Source: Globodera rostochiensis
Lineage: Eukaryota > Nematoda > Chromadorea > Rhabditida > Heteroderidae
Assembly (NCBI GenBank): GCA_018350325.1
Contig: JAEVLN010000015.1
Location: forward strand, 2,315,289-2,379,288
Reading direction: 5' to 3'
DNA: 64,000 bases
A model generated the notes under the pieces. That model searched no databases and had not been told where the DNA came from. It saw only the letters and a list, made by a program, of their open reading frames with translations. Made by a program: the position numbers and the translations under genes. Shown in pieces: positions 21,862 through 32,804 of the stretch (its first letter is position 1; the number at the start of each line of letters is the position of its first letter).

Positions 21862-23499
21862 TTATGAACTGAAGGAAGTTCCGCTTGGTTTGAAGAAGAA
21901 CAAATCTTCTTCCTCATTCTCTCCCTCTGCGAATTCGTCTTCCTCTTCTGCTGATCGTTCCCTTTCTCCAAGCAATTTTTTGTTTTGAAATGACGATGAC
22001 GGCACCGTTGGAGTTTCTGCTGCTTCCGTAGCGAGTGAAGGCGGGTCGACCATCACTGGCCCGCTGTCCGTCTCATTGACTTCTTCGTCACCCTGGACTT
22101 GTTCATAATCATCCAAAAACAGAATTTGTTTCAGTGGTTGATCGTTCTCAACTGCTGGTGCCTTCATGGCTTCCACCCATTGGCTGTGCTCACTCGATCT
22201 CTGAGAATTTGACATCAGCTCGGCATTTTGCAAAATCATCAATAGTGGAGATGAGACTGTCATTGGTGTTGTCGTGGCTGATTCCTCCGTCGTTGGCGAA
22301 TTTTCTTCCGCAAGAGGCCCTTCGGTTGTACTGAATGAATTGTCGCTTCCCATCGTCCCGATGAGTGGCGGTTTTGCTGCTTTCGGTTGGTCTTCGTCCA
22401 TCTCCTGTTGCTGTCCTGGTTCCGCGTCCACTTGCTGAGGCTGCTCTCCATCCCTAAAGGGTTTTATGTGGTCGTTTTACCTTAATAAACAACGTACAAC
22501 TGTTGGGGAAGAGCGTCCTGATCCGTCGTGTACAAATAGGGCGGGGGACGACGTGACACTTGGTAGATGCGCGTTTGTGGGCTGTACGTCTGAATGAATA
22601 GTAAGGAAAGACTTTGTCAAATATTTGGCCTTAAAACCACGTAATAGCGATTCTCCGGTTCTCTGTCAGTTTGAGTTGAGGAATGGCCACCTCCACTGAA
22701 TTTTATGACACTTTCTATGCGACACAAAAGTTTCCTGCCTTATCAGAAGTGGCGGAATAAATCGCGTGCGCACTTTTTCCCCCTTTAAGCGCCTTTTTAG
22801 CTCCATTTTCCATTGTCGCCTTTTTTCGGCATAGCTTAATACTGACGAATTTGTGGGCCAACGACGGAAAGGCGTTTGACGAAGTTCTTTCACGCGGCTT
22901 TGAGCTGCCTAAAACTAAATAAAAATGATGTGCTTCCAAAATTAAATTTATTTGAGCTTATACCCTCAAATAGCTTGGAGTTTGTGACGCCAATTGCTTC
23001 ATGCTTTATGCAAAGGGGAATCACTGGCATTCTTATGAATTCCATACCGGTTCCTTGCAATGTGTTGCTTTATAAGCTGACTAAGCGTTCTCGTAGGGAT
23101 TGCCTAAATTGGGCATTGCCTTAAGGGTGAACTCAGATAAGCCATAATTCAATTACTAAATTATCCCATTGATTACACCTGAAGTTGATTGCCCGCGGGT
23201 GCCACAAACGGTATGGGAAGATAAAAGCTTGGCCGTGTGAATTCTGTCTCTGCGAATTCCAAGTATCGTGTCTTCGACTTCGTCCCCCCTCCGTCCTCCT
23301 TCTGTTGTTGTTGTTGTTGTTGCTGTGTCCGGTTTTCGAGCCCCTGAGGCGCCTCATAAGTCTCAAAGTGTTCTCGATAATTGGCCGCTCTATCAATCCG
23401 CGTATTTGTCGTAAACTCTTCCGCTGTTTGTCTATCATTTTGTCGAGAACTCTTCGAAATGATCAGAACGAAAAAGAGCGGAAATATAAGTTGAGTCAT
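21862..23499 (-). CDS. Unrecognised secreted, acidic, largely disordered protein
   Basis: Five exons (23499-23179, 22908-22739, 22695-22638, 22589-22498, 22453-21862) sum to 1233 nt, 410 residues, phases consistent. The intron 22738-22696 starts GCAGGA after AAG, so it is a GC-AG intron. The N-terminus is a signal peptide (MTQLIFPLFFVLIISKSS). Then come a Gln run (8 Q), a basic middle part (KRRQWKMELKRRLKGEK), a Pro/Tyr-rich segment (YSPQTRIYQVSRRPPPYLY), and an acidic Ser/Thr/Glu-rich C-terminal half with almost no cysteine. I do not recognise the family. It starts 402 nt from the divergent deoxyhypusine hydroxylase gene. Possible roles (secreted gland or matrix protein) are guesswork. Confidence 0.65.
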
Positions 23500-23901
23500 C
23501 GGTGCTTAATGAGGGTAATCTGTCGGCTGTTCCATCAAAAGATAACGCCGCCATCACACATTCATTGGATTTGCAACTGAAGTCGGAGAATTGGCGAAGC
23601 CGACTGTTGGAGGTCCCACATTAAAACCAAAAGAGCGGGATCGATTAAGCACTGACGGCCTCGATAAAATAATAACTCTTGGCCAATCTTCTGCTAGGGA
23701 AAAGAATAATCGACGAACATCGAAGCGTTTGTCGTTGGAAGAAGCAAAGCTTTTCCCGAGCACATACTGTAGAAACGGAAAGGGAACTGGATTTAAATTC
23801 AATTTTGGCATTGATGAAGAGGCATGTAATCGTTAGCCTTCTGTCTTTTGGACTTAAATCATTTCACAAAAATTCATTTACAGATCGGGTAACGGACAAA
23901 C
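23500..23901. promoter_or_regulatory. Shared upstream region of two divergent genes
   Basis: 402 bp between the start codons of the secreted disordered protein (-) and deoxyhypusine hydroxylase (+), so both promoters must lie here or overlap. No specific element was recognised. Confidence 0.5.
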
Positions 23902-25194
23902 ATGAGCGGAATATTGGAAGATCCAAATTTTGTGTCAGAAAAACGAGTTAACGAAGCTGGCTTGGTTTTAAATGACCCAAGGTGATAATTTTTCGGTGTC
24001 AGCAATTTTTGTTTTCTTTAGCAAAAGTTTGGCCGTACGTTTCCGTGCACTTTTTCTTCTTAGAAGTGTCAAAAATGAAAATGCCGTTCGATGGATTTGC
24101 AAAGGCTTTTTGGACCCGTCAGCACTTCTCAAGCATGAACTTGCTTATTGTCTGGGTCAGATGCAAAATCCTGCTGCAATTCACAAATTAATCTCCGTTT
24201 TACAAGACACTGGACAAGGTGATGCTGACACTTTAAATTAAATTTAAAAAATTTATTATTTTAAATTTTGATGTAGAGCCAATGGTCAGACATGAAGCGG
24301 CGGAGGCACTCGCAGCGATTGGAGACCCATTGGATGACAATGGATTATGCAAAATATTTGAACATTACAGCAATGATCCGGCCCGCGAGGTGGCAGAGAC
24401 TTGCCATTTGGCTTTAAAACGAACGCAATGGATCAAAGAGAATAAATTGGATGCTGACAAAAGAAGCATTTATGACTCAATTGGTAAGTGCATTTTTAAT
24501 CAAATATTTCTGAATTAAACGTTAAGCTTAATATTAGACCCGGCGCCCGCTGACAATGAAAATGCCGATGTTTTGGAGCTCGGTCGAATTTTAGTCAACC
24601 AGGACTTGGTTAGTCAGTTTTGTCGTTCTTATTTCGACTCCATATTTGTGTTGGGAATTGCGTTTTTTAGACTCTGTGGGACAGATATCGCGCAATGTTT
24701 GCCCTCAGAAATATGAACAACGACCAAGCCACAAAAGCTTTGGCCGATGGTATAATTTACTTAACAAAAGTCGAACATCCCGGAACTTAACTTTATTAAG
24801 GGTTATTTTGCAATGACAGCGCCCTTTTCCGGCATGAAATTGCTTACGTCCTCGGCCAAATTCAATCGCCCGTTGCTATCCCGGCGCTTTTGGCCCGGCT
24901 ACAAATGGACGAGGAGAACGGAATGGTGAGGCACGAGTGTGCCGAGGCCCTTGGCTCAATTGCAACCGACGAATGCCAGCGGTTGTTGGTACAATTTGTC
25001 CATGACAGAGAGGTTTGGATTTTGAATATGCAAAAGAAATCCGGATGGGCTTTTTGGTATTTTTGAGAATTAAAAACTTTTGTTTTTGGTTAGCCGACAT
25101 TACTTAACCAAACATTCAGAGAATTGTGCGGGAAAGTTGTGAGGTTGCATTGGATATTGCTGAATTGAATCGGAAAGACGAGAAAGCTGAATAA
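23902..25194 (+). CDS. dohh-1: Deoxyhypusine hydroxylase (HEAT-repeat di-iron enzyme)
   Basis: Seven exons (23902-23981, 24022-24218, 24277-24483, 24538-24608, 24671-24749, 24801-25012, 25120-25194) sum to 921 nt, 306 residues. The enzyme hydroxylates deoxyhypusine on translation factor eIF5A. All four His-Glu iron-binding motifs of the family are present: [29 protein letters not shown] and [11 protein letters not shown], arranged in two symmetrical HEAT-repeat halves. Length matches the family (about 300). The protein ends in a short acidic/basic tail. The next gene on the strand (DAP3) begins 287 nt downstream, which may indicate an operon, though the gap is somewhat long. Confidence 0.95.
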
Positions 25195-25480
25195 GAAAGA
25201 GGAAGGAGAAAGGTCTCATAAAGAATAAATTATCAATCACAATTTTGTTGTTATGTTGTTGTTGTATACCATAAATTTTTAATAAAGGAAATTTGCCTTT
25301 CTTATGCTCATTTCAAAAACTGAGTTCTTTTGCTTGGCTTAGTGCAAATGTTTTTTGCTCGAATATAGAACCATTTTTTGCATTAAAATCTGCCGTTAAC
25401 GCAATAACCAATATTTGATTCGCACGTTTTGAGGCGTTCTTTTATTCGAAAAGGTCTTTGGGTCCTTAGAGACTTTGTCG

Positions 25481-27277
25481 ATGCTGTTTTGTCGCAGAAT
25501 TCTGTCAAAAGGACGTCCAGTTGCTGTTTCTGGTGGGTTTTGTGGCGATTGACGTCGCTTCTATAATTTTGTCTTCTCATAGTTTCCTACGGGAGCCGCG
25601 CCACTTATTTGACGACCTCAACGAATGAACCGGTCGGATGCATTTACAGTAATTTTATTGGAAATAGTCTCAGGCAGAATTGGGTCCGGAAGACGTTGGG
25701 AAACTGTACAGAGTGCCCGAAAGTCTGTTCGGCACGCTGAATTTGCCTTACTTCTACAACAAACAATTGGAGACGTTGCGCGAGTGCGTTTGGCTTTACC
25801 GGCAGCAAACGCACGAGGTCAAAACAATCCTAAGAAAACATTGCACCGAAATTTGATTGGAATTTTAGAAAAATATGAAACGCTAAAATTTGAGGTTTTC
25901 AACTGCTTGCATGAGGTGGACGTGGCCCAGCGGCCCGCCCTTCGTCTCGTTCTTTGGGGCAGATTTGGCACCGGGAAAACAATTACATTAAATCAACTCA
26001 TCCAATTGGCACATTCTCGGGGATACATCATCTTCACCGTACAAGATGGTAAATTCGGGTATTCATCTGAATTGTCTAAAAAGATTTAGGCAATTCCGAG
26101 TTTATTTTTCTTTGTCAAAATGACATTAAATTTAGCGATGAAATGGTCCCGTGACAATTATCGGCCCATACAAATGTCCACCTATAAGCCCGGCCGGGTT
26201 GACAGTCCGTGGTGGGCCGTCCGTCTGCTGAACAACTTCAAAAGACAAAATTCCGCCTCGTGGGATAAACTCGCGGTAATTAACGACTATACTAAAACAA
26301 TAATCTCCCAATGACTCAGTCTTATACTATAAATTCACATTTTAACTTTTCATATCTACATTTAATTTCGGCTTTGATTGAAGACTTTAAATGTTTTTGA
26401 TTTTGCAAGCTGCGTTTTTTCATGTTTTTTTAAATTTTATTTGCAGCAATTGAAAACAACAAAGTTCTACCAATGGACAAAGGCGGAGACCACACCGGAA
26501 GGAAAGCCTTTGACGGACATTGTCGAAATGGTAATTAATTTCGAAATTGTGCCCCAAACTCAAACTTTCGTCTGGTATTCAGCACGGAATTCCGCGTCAG
26601 TCTGCTTATTGTTTCTTTCTTTTAGGGTCTAACCGCGCCTTACCTTGCCACTGACTGTCTGGGCGCGCTTTGCAGGGAATTGCGAGCGCACGCATCAGCC
26701 GGCTCAATAAAGCTTTTAGTAGCCATTGACAAGGCAAACGGTCTCTTCGGCAAATGTGTGGTAAAACGAGCAGATCGGAAAATAGTTAAGCCCGTTGCCT
26801 GTTTCATTGGATACAACTTGAATTACACTCTCATTAAGGCATCGTCTGAGGAATTGTCGCTGAACATTTCCATTCGGAAGTTTCTGATGCCAATTTGGTC
26901 AAATGGTCTCTGTGCGATGATTGCAGACAAAGCGGCGATAAGCGATGCCCGAGACCATTTGTCAGTCTGTCCGACTGACCCGCGCAGTTTGTTCGGCGAC
27001 AAAGTGAATAAAATTCCAATGTTACTGTCAGAAATTGTCGCTTTAGGGCTATGAGCAAATCGAGCCTTTTGTGTCGGTGGAAACGAAGTCCTATTCGGAG
27101 TCCGAGTTCAATGTGATTCATGACTACTATTTGGAGAAAAATTGGATCAGACAAAAGAAAGGGCCCGATGGAGAGGAAGCCAAGCGTCAAATAATGTATT
27201 TGAGTGCATTCAACCCGTTCTTCTATGAAAGATTATGTTCATTTGCATGGGACATGGGCTGTCGTGTACCGTCTTAA
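25481..27277 (+). CDS. dap-3: Mitochondrial ribosomal protein S29 / DAP3 GTPase
   Basis: Nine exons (25481-25532, 25583-25632, 25674-25817, 25895-26048, 26136-26275, 26447-26530, 26626-26784, 26839-27003, 27047-27277) sum to 1179 nt, 392 residues, close to human DAP3. It is a GTP-binding protein of the small mitoribosomal subunit. A mitochondrial presequence (MLFCRRILSKGRPVAV) is followed by DVGKLYRVPE, a P-loop LWGRFGTGKT, DAMKWSRDNYRPIQMSTYK, LLVAIDKANGLFG (Walker B-like) and the C-terminal YYLEKNWI and MYLSAFNPFFYERL. A gene of unknown function starts 51 nt after the stop on the same strand, so the two are likely co-transcribed. Confidence 0.93.
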
Positions 27278-27328
27278 TCAAATGAAGATTCAAAATTTAC
27301 ACATGTCATTGGATAAATTGGCACATTG

Positions 27329-28035
27329 ATGATAGTGCGTGAATTTTACAATTCGGGCGGGATACGTATGTTCATTCTGGGCGTTCCATCCGACTTCAAG
27401 TGATTGTAACGGAACTAATCCCGCTGCTGCTCACGGAAGATGACGAGGAAGTACGCGTCAGTGGTCGGTTCCGCACCGCAAGTCCGGGATCCGTTTCCTC
27501 GCGTTCGTCGAGCAGTTTTCGCTCCAAAATAACGCGGCCTAAAATTCACGCAAGTCAAGCAGGCAAGTGCTTGCCGCTCTTCCCTTCTTTGTACTGCTGC
27601 TGTGGCTCATGAGCGAATTCGTACATCCATCCCAATTTAAAGTTGCAGGTTTTGCAGAAGACATCGCGGACCATGTGTTGTCCGGTTATCATGAAGCGCG
27701 ACTCGACCTAAACCAAACGGGATTGGCAACTAAAAGAGCTGCTGACCTTAGCAGTGACGATGTTCACAACAGTTCTAAAAAGGTATGCCTGTCCAGTCGC
27801 ACCTATAATGATCAAAGCACATATTAAAATTACTTAATATTTTTATCACCCCTGAAAGTCTGCGAAAGAACCTCCCGCTTGTTGGTTAAATAAGTTTTAC
27901 AACGGAAACCTTAACCAATTTAACTTTAAAACATTTACAATACATTACAACGCGTACATGTGTAATACTTCTTGCCGCCCATATGCTCCAAAAATGGTCG
28001 ACCCATGCCCGCCGGTCTCAGAGTATTTTAGATAA
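27329..28035 (+). CDS. Unrecognised gene immediately downstream of DAP3
   Basis: Proposed exons 27329-27365, 27401-27562, 27649-27782 and 27859-28035 sum to 510 nt, about 169 residues. The second intron begins CAG|GCAAGT, an exact match to the GC-AG donor consensus. The N-terminus ([11 protein letters not shown], then [18 protein letters not shown]) is followed by a Ser-rich basic stretch and [20 protein letters not shown]. The first intron is only 35 nt and the last exon is weakly supported, so the ends are uncertain. No signal peptide or membrane segment. I do not recognise the family. The 51-nt gap from DAP3 suggests a downstream operon gene. Confidence 0.5.
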
Positions 28036-28193
28036 ATTACAAAAAATAATTTAAAAGTAATGCGACATAAAATAACATGCTCGATTATAAATACGAGTGA
28101 GTGAATGTCGGTGAAATAAATAAATATTTGATTGATTTCATTAATTCACGAAAATTTATACGGAAGACTCGTCGGATCGATTTGGCTCATCCA

Positions 28194-28457
28194 TTACATT
28201 TCCTTTTTGTTTTCCTGCTCCCCTCCGTCACAGACGTCGCCGGCAAGCTCAACAGGATTTGCACTTCCTTTCGAGTCTTCACTATTCTTTTCCATTTTTG
28301 CAGCATCCGTCGTGGGTTTGACTGGGCAGGTCGGGTACAGAACGGAATCGAACCAAAGCTTCCATCTCTGTGGCACAAAACGCAGAATGAAGGGTTGGAC
28401 AAATTTGAGGTAAATGGCCAACACAAAGGGCAGAATTATGCACGGAACACAAACCAT
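28194..28457 (-). CDS. UPF0729 (C18orf32-like) small membrane-associated protein
   Basis: A single exon of 87 codons. The start MVCVPCIILPFVLAIYLKF matches the conserved N-terminus of the UPF0729/C18orf32 family (MVC-PC then a hydrophobic segment and a FV-P motif), and the C-terminus is acidic and lysine-rich as in that family (EQENKKEM). The family is small and of uncertain function, linked to ER or lipid-droplet membranes in animals. The ATG directly follows a CTCTCAG acceptor and lies 99 nt after the ATG5 stop on the same strand, the classic spacing of a trans-spliced downstream operon gene. Confidence 0.85.
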   Translation of the reverse strand: MVCVPCIILPFVLAIYLKFVQPFILRFVPQRWKLWFDSVLYPTCPVKPTTDAAKMEKNSEDSKGSANPVELAGDVCDGGEQENKKEM

Positions 28458-28556
28458 CTGAGAGCTAAAACGTTAAAACGAGGCACAACTTCGCTAACAA
28501 TAAAAACAATTCGAAAGAAACGAATAAAACGCAGAAATTCAAGAATATTTATTAAT

Positions 28557-30146
28557 CTAATCGTTCTTTAATTTTTGCCGCAATATAATGTGAATGAAAT
28601 TATCGGGATAAACGAGATTTCTGGCGAGCCAAATGATCGGAGTTTCCAGTGGCAAAACGATCCCATGTGTCACAGCTTCAAAACCCGTTTCAATCAAATA
28701 TCCGGGAAACGCCTTCTGCAACGTGTCGATCAACAACGTTTCACTCGAAGTCCCATCTTCGAAATGGTTTCTCGAATTTAATAACAATTGCCGAAATGAA
28801 TGTGGTGACTAAAAGGGAGAGAGTTTGGAGCCAAATACAAATTTGTACAAATGGTAAATCAAATTGGCCCCAACCTTTGTTTGGGCCAATATAATGAAAC
28901 CCAAAGTCTAGTCTACTTTGTTTGGTATGGTTGGCGGTCTGTTAAACCCAATCAAAAACCTCGTAAAATCGAGCAGGAATTTTGCCGAACTCATCGCCGC
29001 TTATAGGGCTTTTGAAACTCATCAGCCTCTCATTGACCTCCCAGAAGTCGTTAAACCTCTCTGAATTTGTAAGAAATTGAAGTGGACTAATAAAAATAAA
29101 ACAAAAAACCGTTGTAAAGCCCGTCAAATAGCCGCGCGTGCTCATCCTTGGTCATCGATGAGGCAATGTTATGCCGGTGTTTGAGTTGGCACGCTTCTTT
29201 TAGAGATTGCAAAAAGTAAAATTTTAGTGTTTCTTTTGTACGGCATCGAATGAGTTCATCGGGGAAATTCTTAAATGAAAGGCGCGTATTAATTTTAAAT
29301 TTTAATATGCCCGACGTTTGCAAAAATTTATGTCTTCGGGTAAATTTAATGCTTCACTTCCGACTATTTTAAAATAAACAAAATTTTCGATGCTCTTCCT
29401 CCCAAAATAAAGCGGCTTTTTTGAAACTTTCCAACAATAGAGTAAAAACGGAAAACGCACCCCAGGGGCGTAAATAGGGGAGAGGCAAGCGGGCCATGCC
29501 CCCCCCCGAAATTTTTTTTTGGAGGGAGAAAAATAATCCCAGGGGGTACCCTTTGATTGGCACCGCCGTGAAACCGTTGAAAAAAAAATTGCTAAGAAAA
29601 ATGAAATAAAGCACAAAAATGCACCCCAAGAATCGCGACTTTTTTTGGCGTGGCCCCGAAAAATTTTTCTGCATACGCCCCTGACCAGCCCGCATTTTAT
29701 GTTTTTTTTTGGCTCGGATCGACTCGTTATTTTCAGTCTTGTTAGTGGAAGGAATAACCTTTAAGTGCACAATGATTGTCCAGGGAGACGTTTGATCAAA
29801 AACAGTTCCATGGGCAATATCGTAGAGAACTCCGATCGGATAATGCCATTTAAGAACTTGTCCGTCGTACTGAAGCCAGGCATTCAGCAATTGTTCTTCG
29901 CTTGCATCTCCACCGGTCAAAATTCTGAGTGCTTTGTCAAGATAAACAGGAAAATAGGAGGCACGGGGAAGCATCATCTGAAAGTAGAAAATGGATATAT
30001 AGGCATTGAATCTAAGAGAGGAAACCCACAAAACACGACTGTTGTGTGGCTAAGACGGATTCCGAACTGTCCAATGCAAATTCCACCGGTATTTTGCTGT
30101 CCCAAATTGTTCTTCGCGCCTCAAAGTCATTTGATGTTGGGTCCAT
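28557..30146 (-). CDS. atg-5: Autophagy protein 5 (ATG5)
   Basis: Five exons (30146-30030, 29977-29759, 29269-29110, 29060-28960, 28808-28557) sum to 849 nt, 282 residues (human 275). ATG5 is conjugated to ATG12 and, with ATG16, promotes LC3/ATG8 lipidation on the phagophore. Visible are TIWDSKIPVEFAL, LPRASYFPVYLDKAL, VLKWHYPIGVLYDI, SLKEACQLKHR (the region of the ATG12 acceptor lysine), FNDFWEVNERLM, IPARFYE, and the C-terminal PLETPIIWLARNLVYPDNFI. Intron 2 contains a 221-bp MITE-like insertion. A UPF0729 gene follows at 99 nt. Confidence 0.95.
29463..29683. mobile_element. MITE-like element in ATG5 intron 2
   Basis: A 221-bp segment is bounded by perfect 10-bp inverted termini CAGGGGCGTA...TACGCCCCTG and contains CCCCCCCCCGAAATTTTTTTT and related A/T-rich words shared with the element at 39088. 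No convincing target-site duplication was found (flanking octamers ACGCACCC and ACCAGCCC), so the insertion is old or the ends are slightly misplaced. Confidence 0.6.
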
Positions 30147-30718
30147 TTACACTGAAAATGACAGTCGACATTAGACTAATCACAAATGTAAAAATATCAG
30201 ACAGAAATAAAAAATATATCTCTCCAAGAAGCGACAATAATGGCCTAAAAAACTTTTTTTTTTCATGGTAAAATTACCAATCCGTAGGGTTGCTACTTTT
30301 AAGCAAGAAAAACTGCAAATAGGCGCCTAAAAAGCCCGAAATTATATGAAGAATCCTGACAAAAATTTCGATAATTTTATTATATTTTTCATGAAAATTT
30401 TTCAAAAAATTAGTGATCTGGGCAAGAAAATTCGAATTTTTTTAAATAAATTTTTTGAAAAAACGCCAAAATAGTGGCGAAAATAGGGACGAAAAGCCAT
30501 TTTTTGCCAAAATAGTTTTGTCACTATTTTAGGGACGAAAACCCCGAAATAATTTTTTAAAGTTACGAATAGTGACGTTAAAACGACAAAATTTTCGGCT
30601 AAAAACATGTTTTTCGTGCATAACTCGTCAAAACAAAGCTGCAGAAAAATAGTTAAATAACTAAAAATCCCCACCCTATTTATGAGCACATAACATTTTT
30701 TTAATTAGAAAGCATAAA
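30147..30718. promoter_or_regulatory. Divergent upstream region of ATG5 and a proteasome gene
   Basis: 572 bp of AT-rich DNA between divergent start codons, with many A/T-rich near-repeats (AAAATAGTGGCGAAAATAGG, TTTTGTCACTATTTTAGGGA). It must contain both promoters; no specific motif identified and no coding sequence seen. Confidence 0.5.
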
Positions 30719-32587
30719 ATGGACAAATCTTGCGAAGTTCTGAACAAGCCTATTGGAGGATTGGGTGAATTTGATTTCTCAATGTGCGAGCGTAATCTTG
30801 CACTGAAGCAGCAAATGGATGAAGAGGGCTTAGGAGAGGAGTTCAATAATATGACGAAATTGACAAGCTCAGGGACAACCATCGTCGGTTCAATTTTCCA
30901 GGTAAATGGCTGTTACTTTTTTCAAATCTCGAAAAAACTACGAGGCCTTCTCTGCTCTTTATTTAAGATAAAAAAGAAGCTATGGTCAAAAACAGTCAAT
31001 AAGACTGCTTTATTACAGTTGAGGAATAAGACTGCTTTATTACAGTTGAGGACTAGTGCAGGGCTCGGATCTCAAAATTTTTAAAATCCGCATCGAAGGA
31101 TTAAAAAATCCTCATTTAGTACCTAAAATCCGCATATTTAATTTCTTCATTAGAATCAAAAATAAAGTTAAATTTTGCTTCATTCGTTATATTTATAGGT
31201 ACAAATAAAACTTTTTGAATTTTTGACTCAATTTGTTACCATTTGCATCCAAAATTGCAAGGAATGTGATGCTTTTTTTGCATTAAAAAACCCCAAACTT
31301 TTGAAACCATATAATGAAAGAGGTCCGGCGAGAAAATTTTTTTGAAGATTTTTAATTGTTATGAAAAATGCTTTTTTATTGTCCTTTCCCCAAAAAAAAC
31401 ACAAAAAGTCCACAAGGATCTCAAAAGACCACAAAAATCCGCATTTCAAAAAAAAATCCTTATTGGCCTTTCCAAAAACAACAGGATGAGGTAAAATCCG
31501 CAGATATCCGAGCCCTGGTTTAGTGCCACCAATTCTGGCATTGATCCGTGCGGCACTGAACTGATTTGTATCCGGGGGCTTGAGGTGGCAGAAGGGGGTG
31601 GGTAACTAAGTTCTTGCAGAGATTAAATTTAAAATGGTTCAAATCATTGGTTAATAAGGGCGGTGTTGTTATGGGCGGTGATTCGCGTGCAACGCAAGGG
31701 AACCTTATAGCGGACAAAAAATGCATGAAAGTCCTTTGCCTTACTGACAAAATATATGTTTGTGGAGCTGGTGGTTCTGCTGATATTACTAAGGTTAGTT
31801 CGGGTTTCTTCTTGGTTGAATTGTTTTGACAGGTTGCCCAAATCACCAGTGCTGAATTAAAACTTTTCGAGCTGAACAGCGGGCTTCAGGCTCGAGTTGC
31901 CATGGCGGCTCGTCGTTTGCGACAATACCTCTTCAAAGTATTTTTGGCTTTTCATCGGAACGAATATTCCCTTTTAGCATATGGGATACGTCCGATGTTA
32001 TTATTTGGTCGGCGGCGTCGACGTCACGGGGAGCCATATATATTCTGTCTCTGCCAGCGGTGCCGGTATTCGAAAGGCGTTTGATGCCGACGGGTCTGGG
32101 TGCTACTGTGCGATTGCTGAGATGGAGGCTATGTTCAAGCCTAACATGACGGTCGTTTCTTTACTTTTGCGGGGAGGGGGTAGTTGGGAAATATCCGGAA
32201 GTACCTCCCGTTCCCTTACTTGAATCCCGGGTTTAACGTCTCTCATCTTACATTGTTTTTAGGAAGAGGAATGCATTGCTTTAGTGAAAAAAGGGCTTGA
32301 AGGCGGGATGCGTGGTGACAACATGTCTGGGTATGACAAGGAAAGACTCCATGCTTTCGACCAATATTCTTTAAGGAACTCTTATAACCTTACCATCGGC
32401 ACGGCTGACGGGTTCAGATGCGAGGGACCCTTTAAGCCATCATTCGTGAAGGCGGAGAAGGCAGAAAACAAATTTATGTTCGGTCCTGAGTCAATGTAAG
32501 ACAAACACTCGTCGAAAGGATCTTGTCATGTTTTATTATTATTTCAGCACTGTGCTCAGCAAATGCGTATCTATGCAAAAAATCTGA
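30719..32587 (+). CDS. pbs-2: Proteasome 20S beta-2-type subunit (PSMB7-like, divergent)
   Basis: Six exons (30719-30901, 31659-31793, 31833-31937, 31978-32151, 32263-32495, 32548-32587) sum to 870 nt, 289 residues. The propeptide (GLGEFDFSMCERNLAL) precedes the processing site SG|TTIVGS; the mature N-terminal Thr1, Asp17 (GGDSRATQG) and Lys33 (DKKCMK) of the catalytic site are all present, so activity is plausible. VCGAGGSADI and LVGGVDVTGSHIYSV follow. From about residue 200 the sequence departs from ordinary beta-2 (LRNSYNLTIGTADGFRCEG, then a Lys/Glu-rich tail), where a conserved Gly-Ser-Asn region is expected. A rapidly evolving paralogue is possible; the window cannot tell. Intron 1 holds a MITE and a 27-bp duplication. 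Confidence 0.85.
30998..31051. repeat. Two-copy 27-bp tandem duplication
   Basis: Two identical copies of a 27-bp unit beginning AATAAGACTGC (30998-31024, 31025-31051), ending just left of the MITE in intron 1 of the proteasome gene. Confidence 0.9.
31059..31517. mobile_element. 459-bp MITE in proteasome gene intron 1
   Basis: 15-bp inverted termini with one mismatch: CAGGGCTCGGATCTC at 31059-31073 and GATATCCGAGCCCTG at 31503-31517. The octamers outside, GACTAGTG and GTTTAGTG, agree at six of eight positions, compatible with a decayed 8-bp target duplication. Internally AT-rich with repeated AAATCCGCAT words and no coding capacity. A related terminus (CAGGGTTCCGATATC) occurs at 55666. Confidence 0.7.
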
Positions 32588-32804
32588 CGATGGAAGGGCG
32601 ATACGTTTATGCCAATTTGATGACTTCGTGTTGTTTGCTATTATTTAAGAAAATAAAGAAAGTTAAAAAATAGTAAATACGACTCAAAGATCCCAGAGTT
32701 CACAACCCACTTTATAAATCACCATGAGGTGGTCCTATTTTTGTCTCGCAAATATCAATTACCATACCTAATCAATTTTTGATCCCAACGGAAAAGCGTC
32801 CGTT

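Noticed and set aside
25385..25580. Minus-strand open frame upstream of DAP3
   Set aside because: It overlaps DAP3 exon 1, whose presequence and splice phase are convincing; the antisense frame has no recognisable content.
30860..30901. Apparent loss of the catalytic Thr in the proteasome subunit (SGTTI)
   Set aside because: The mature beta-2 N-terminus is the first Thr of TTI after Gly, so Thr1 is present; the Ser before Gly is in the propeptide.
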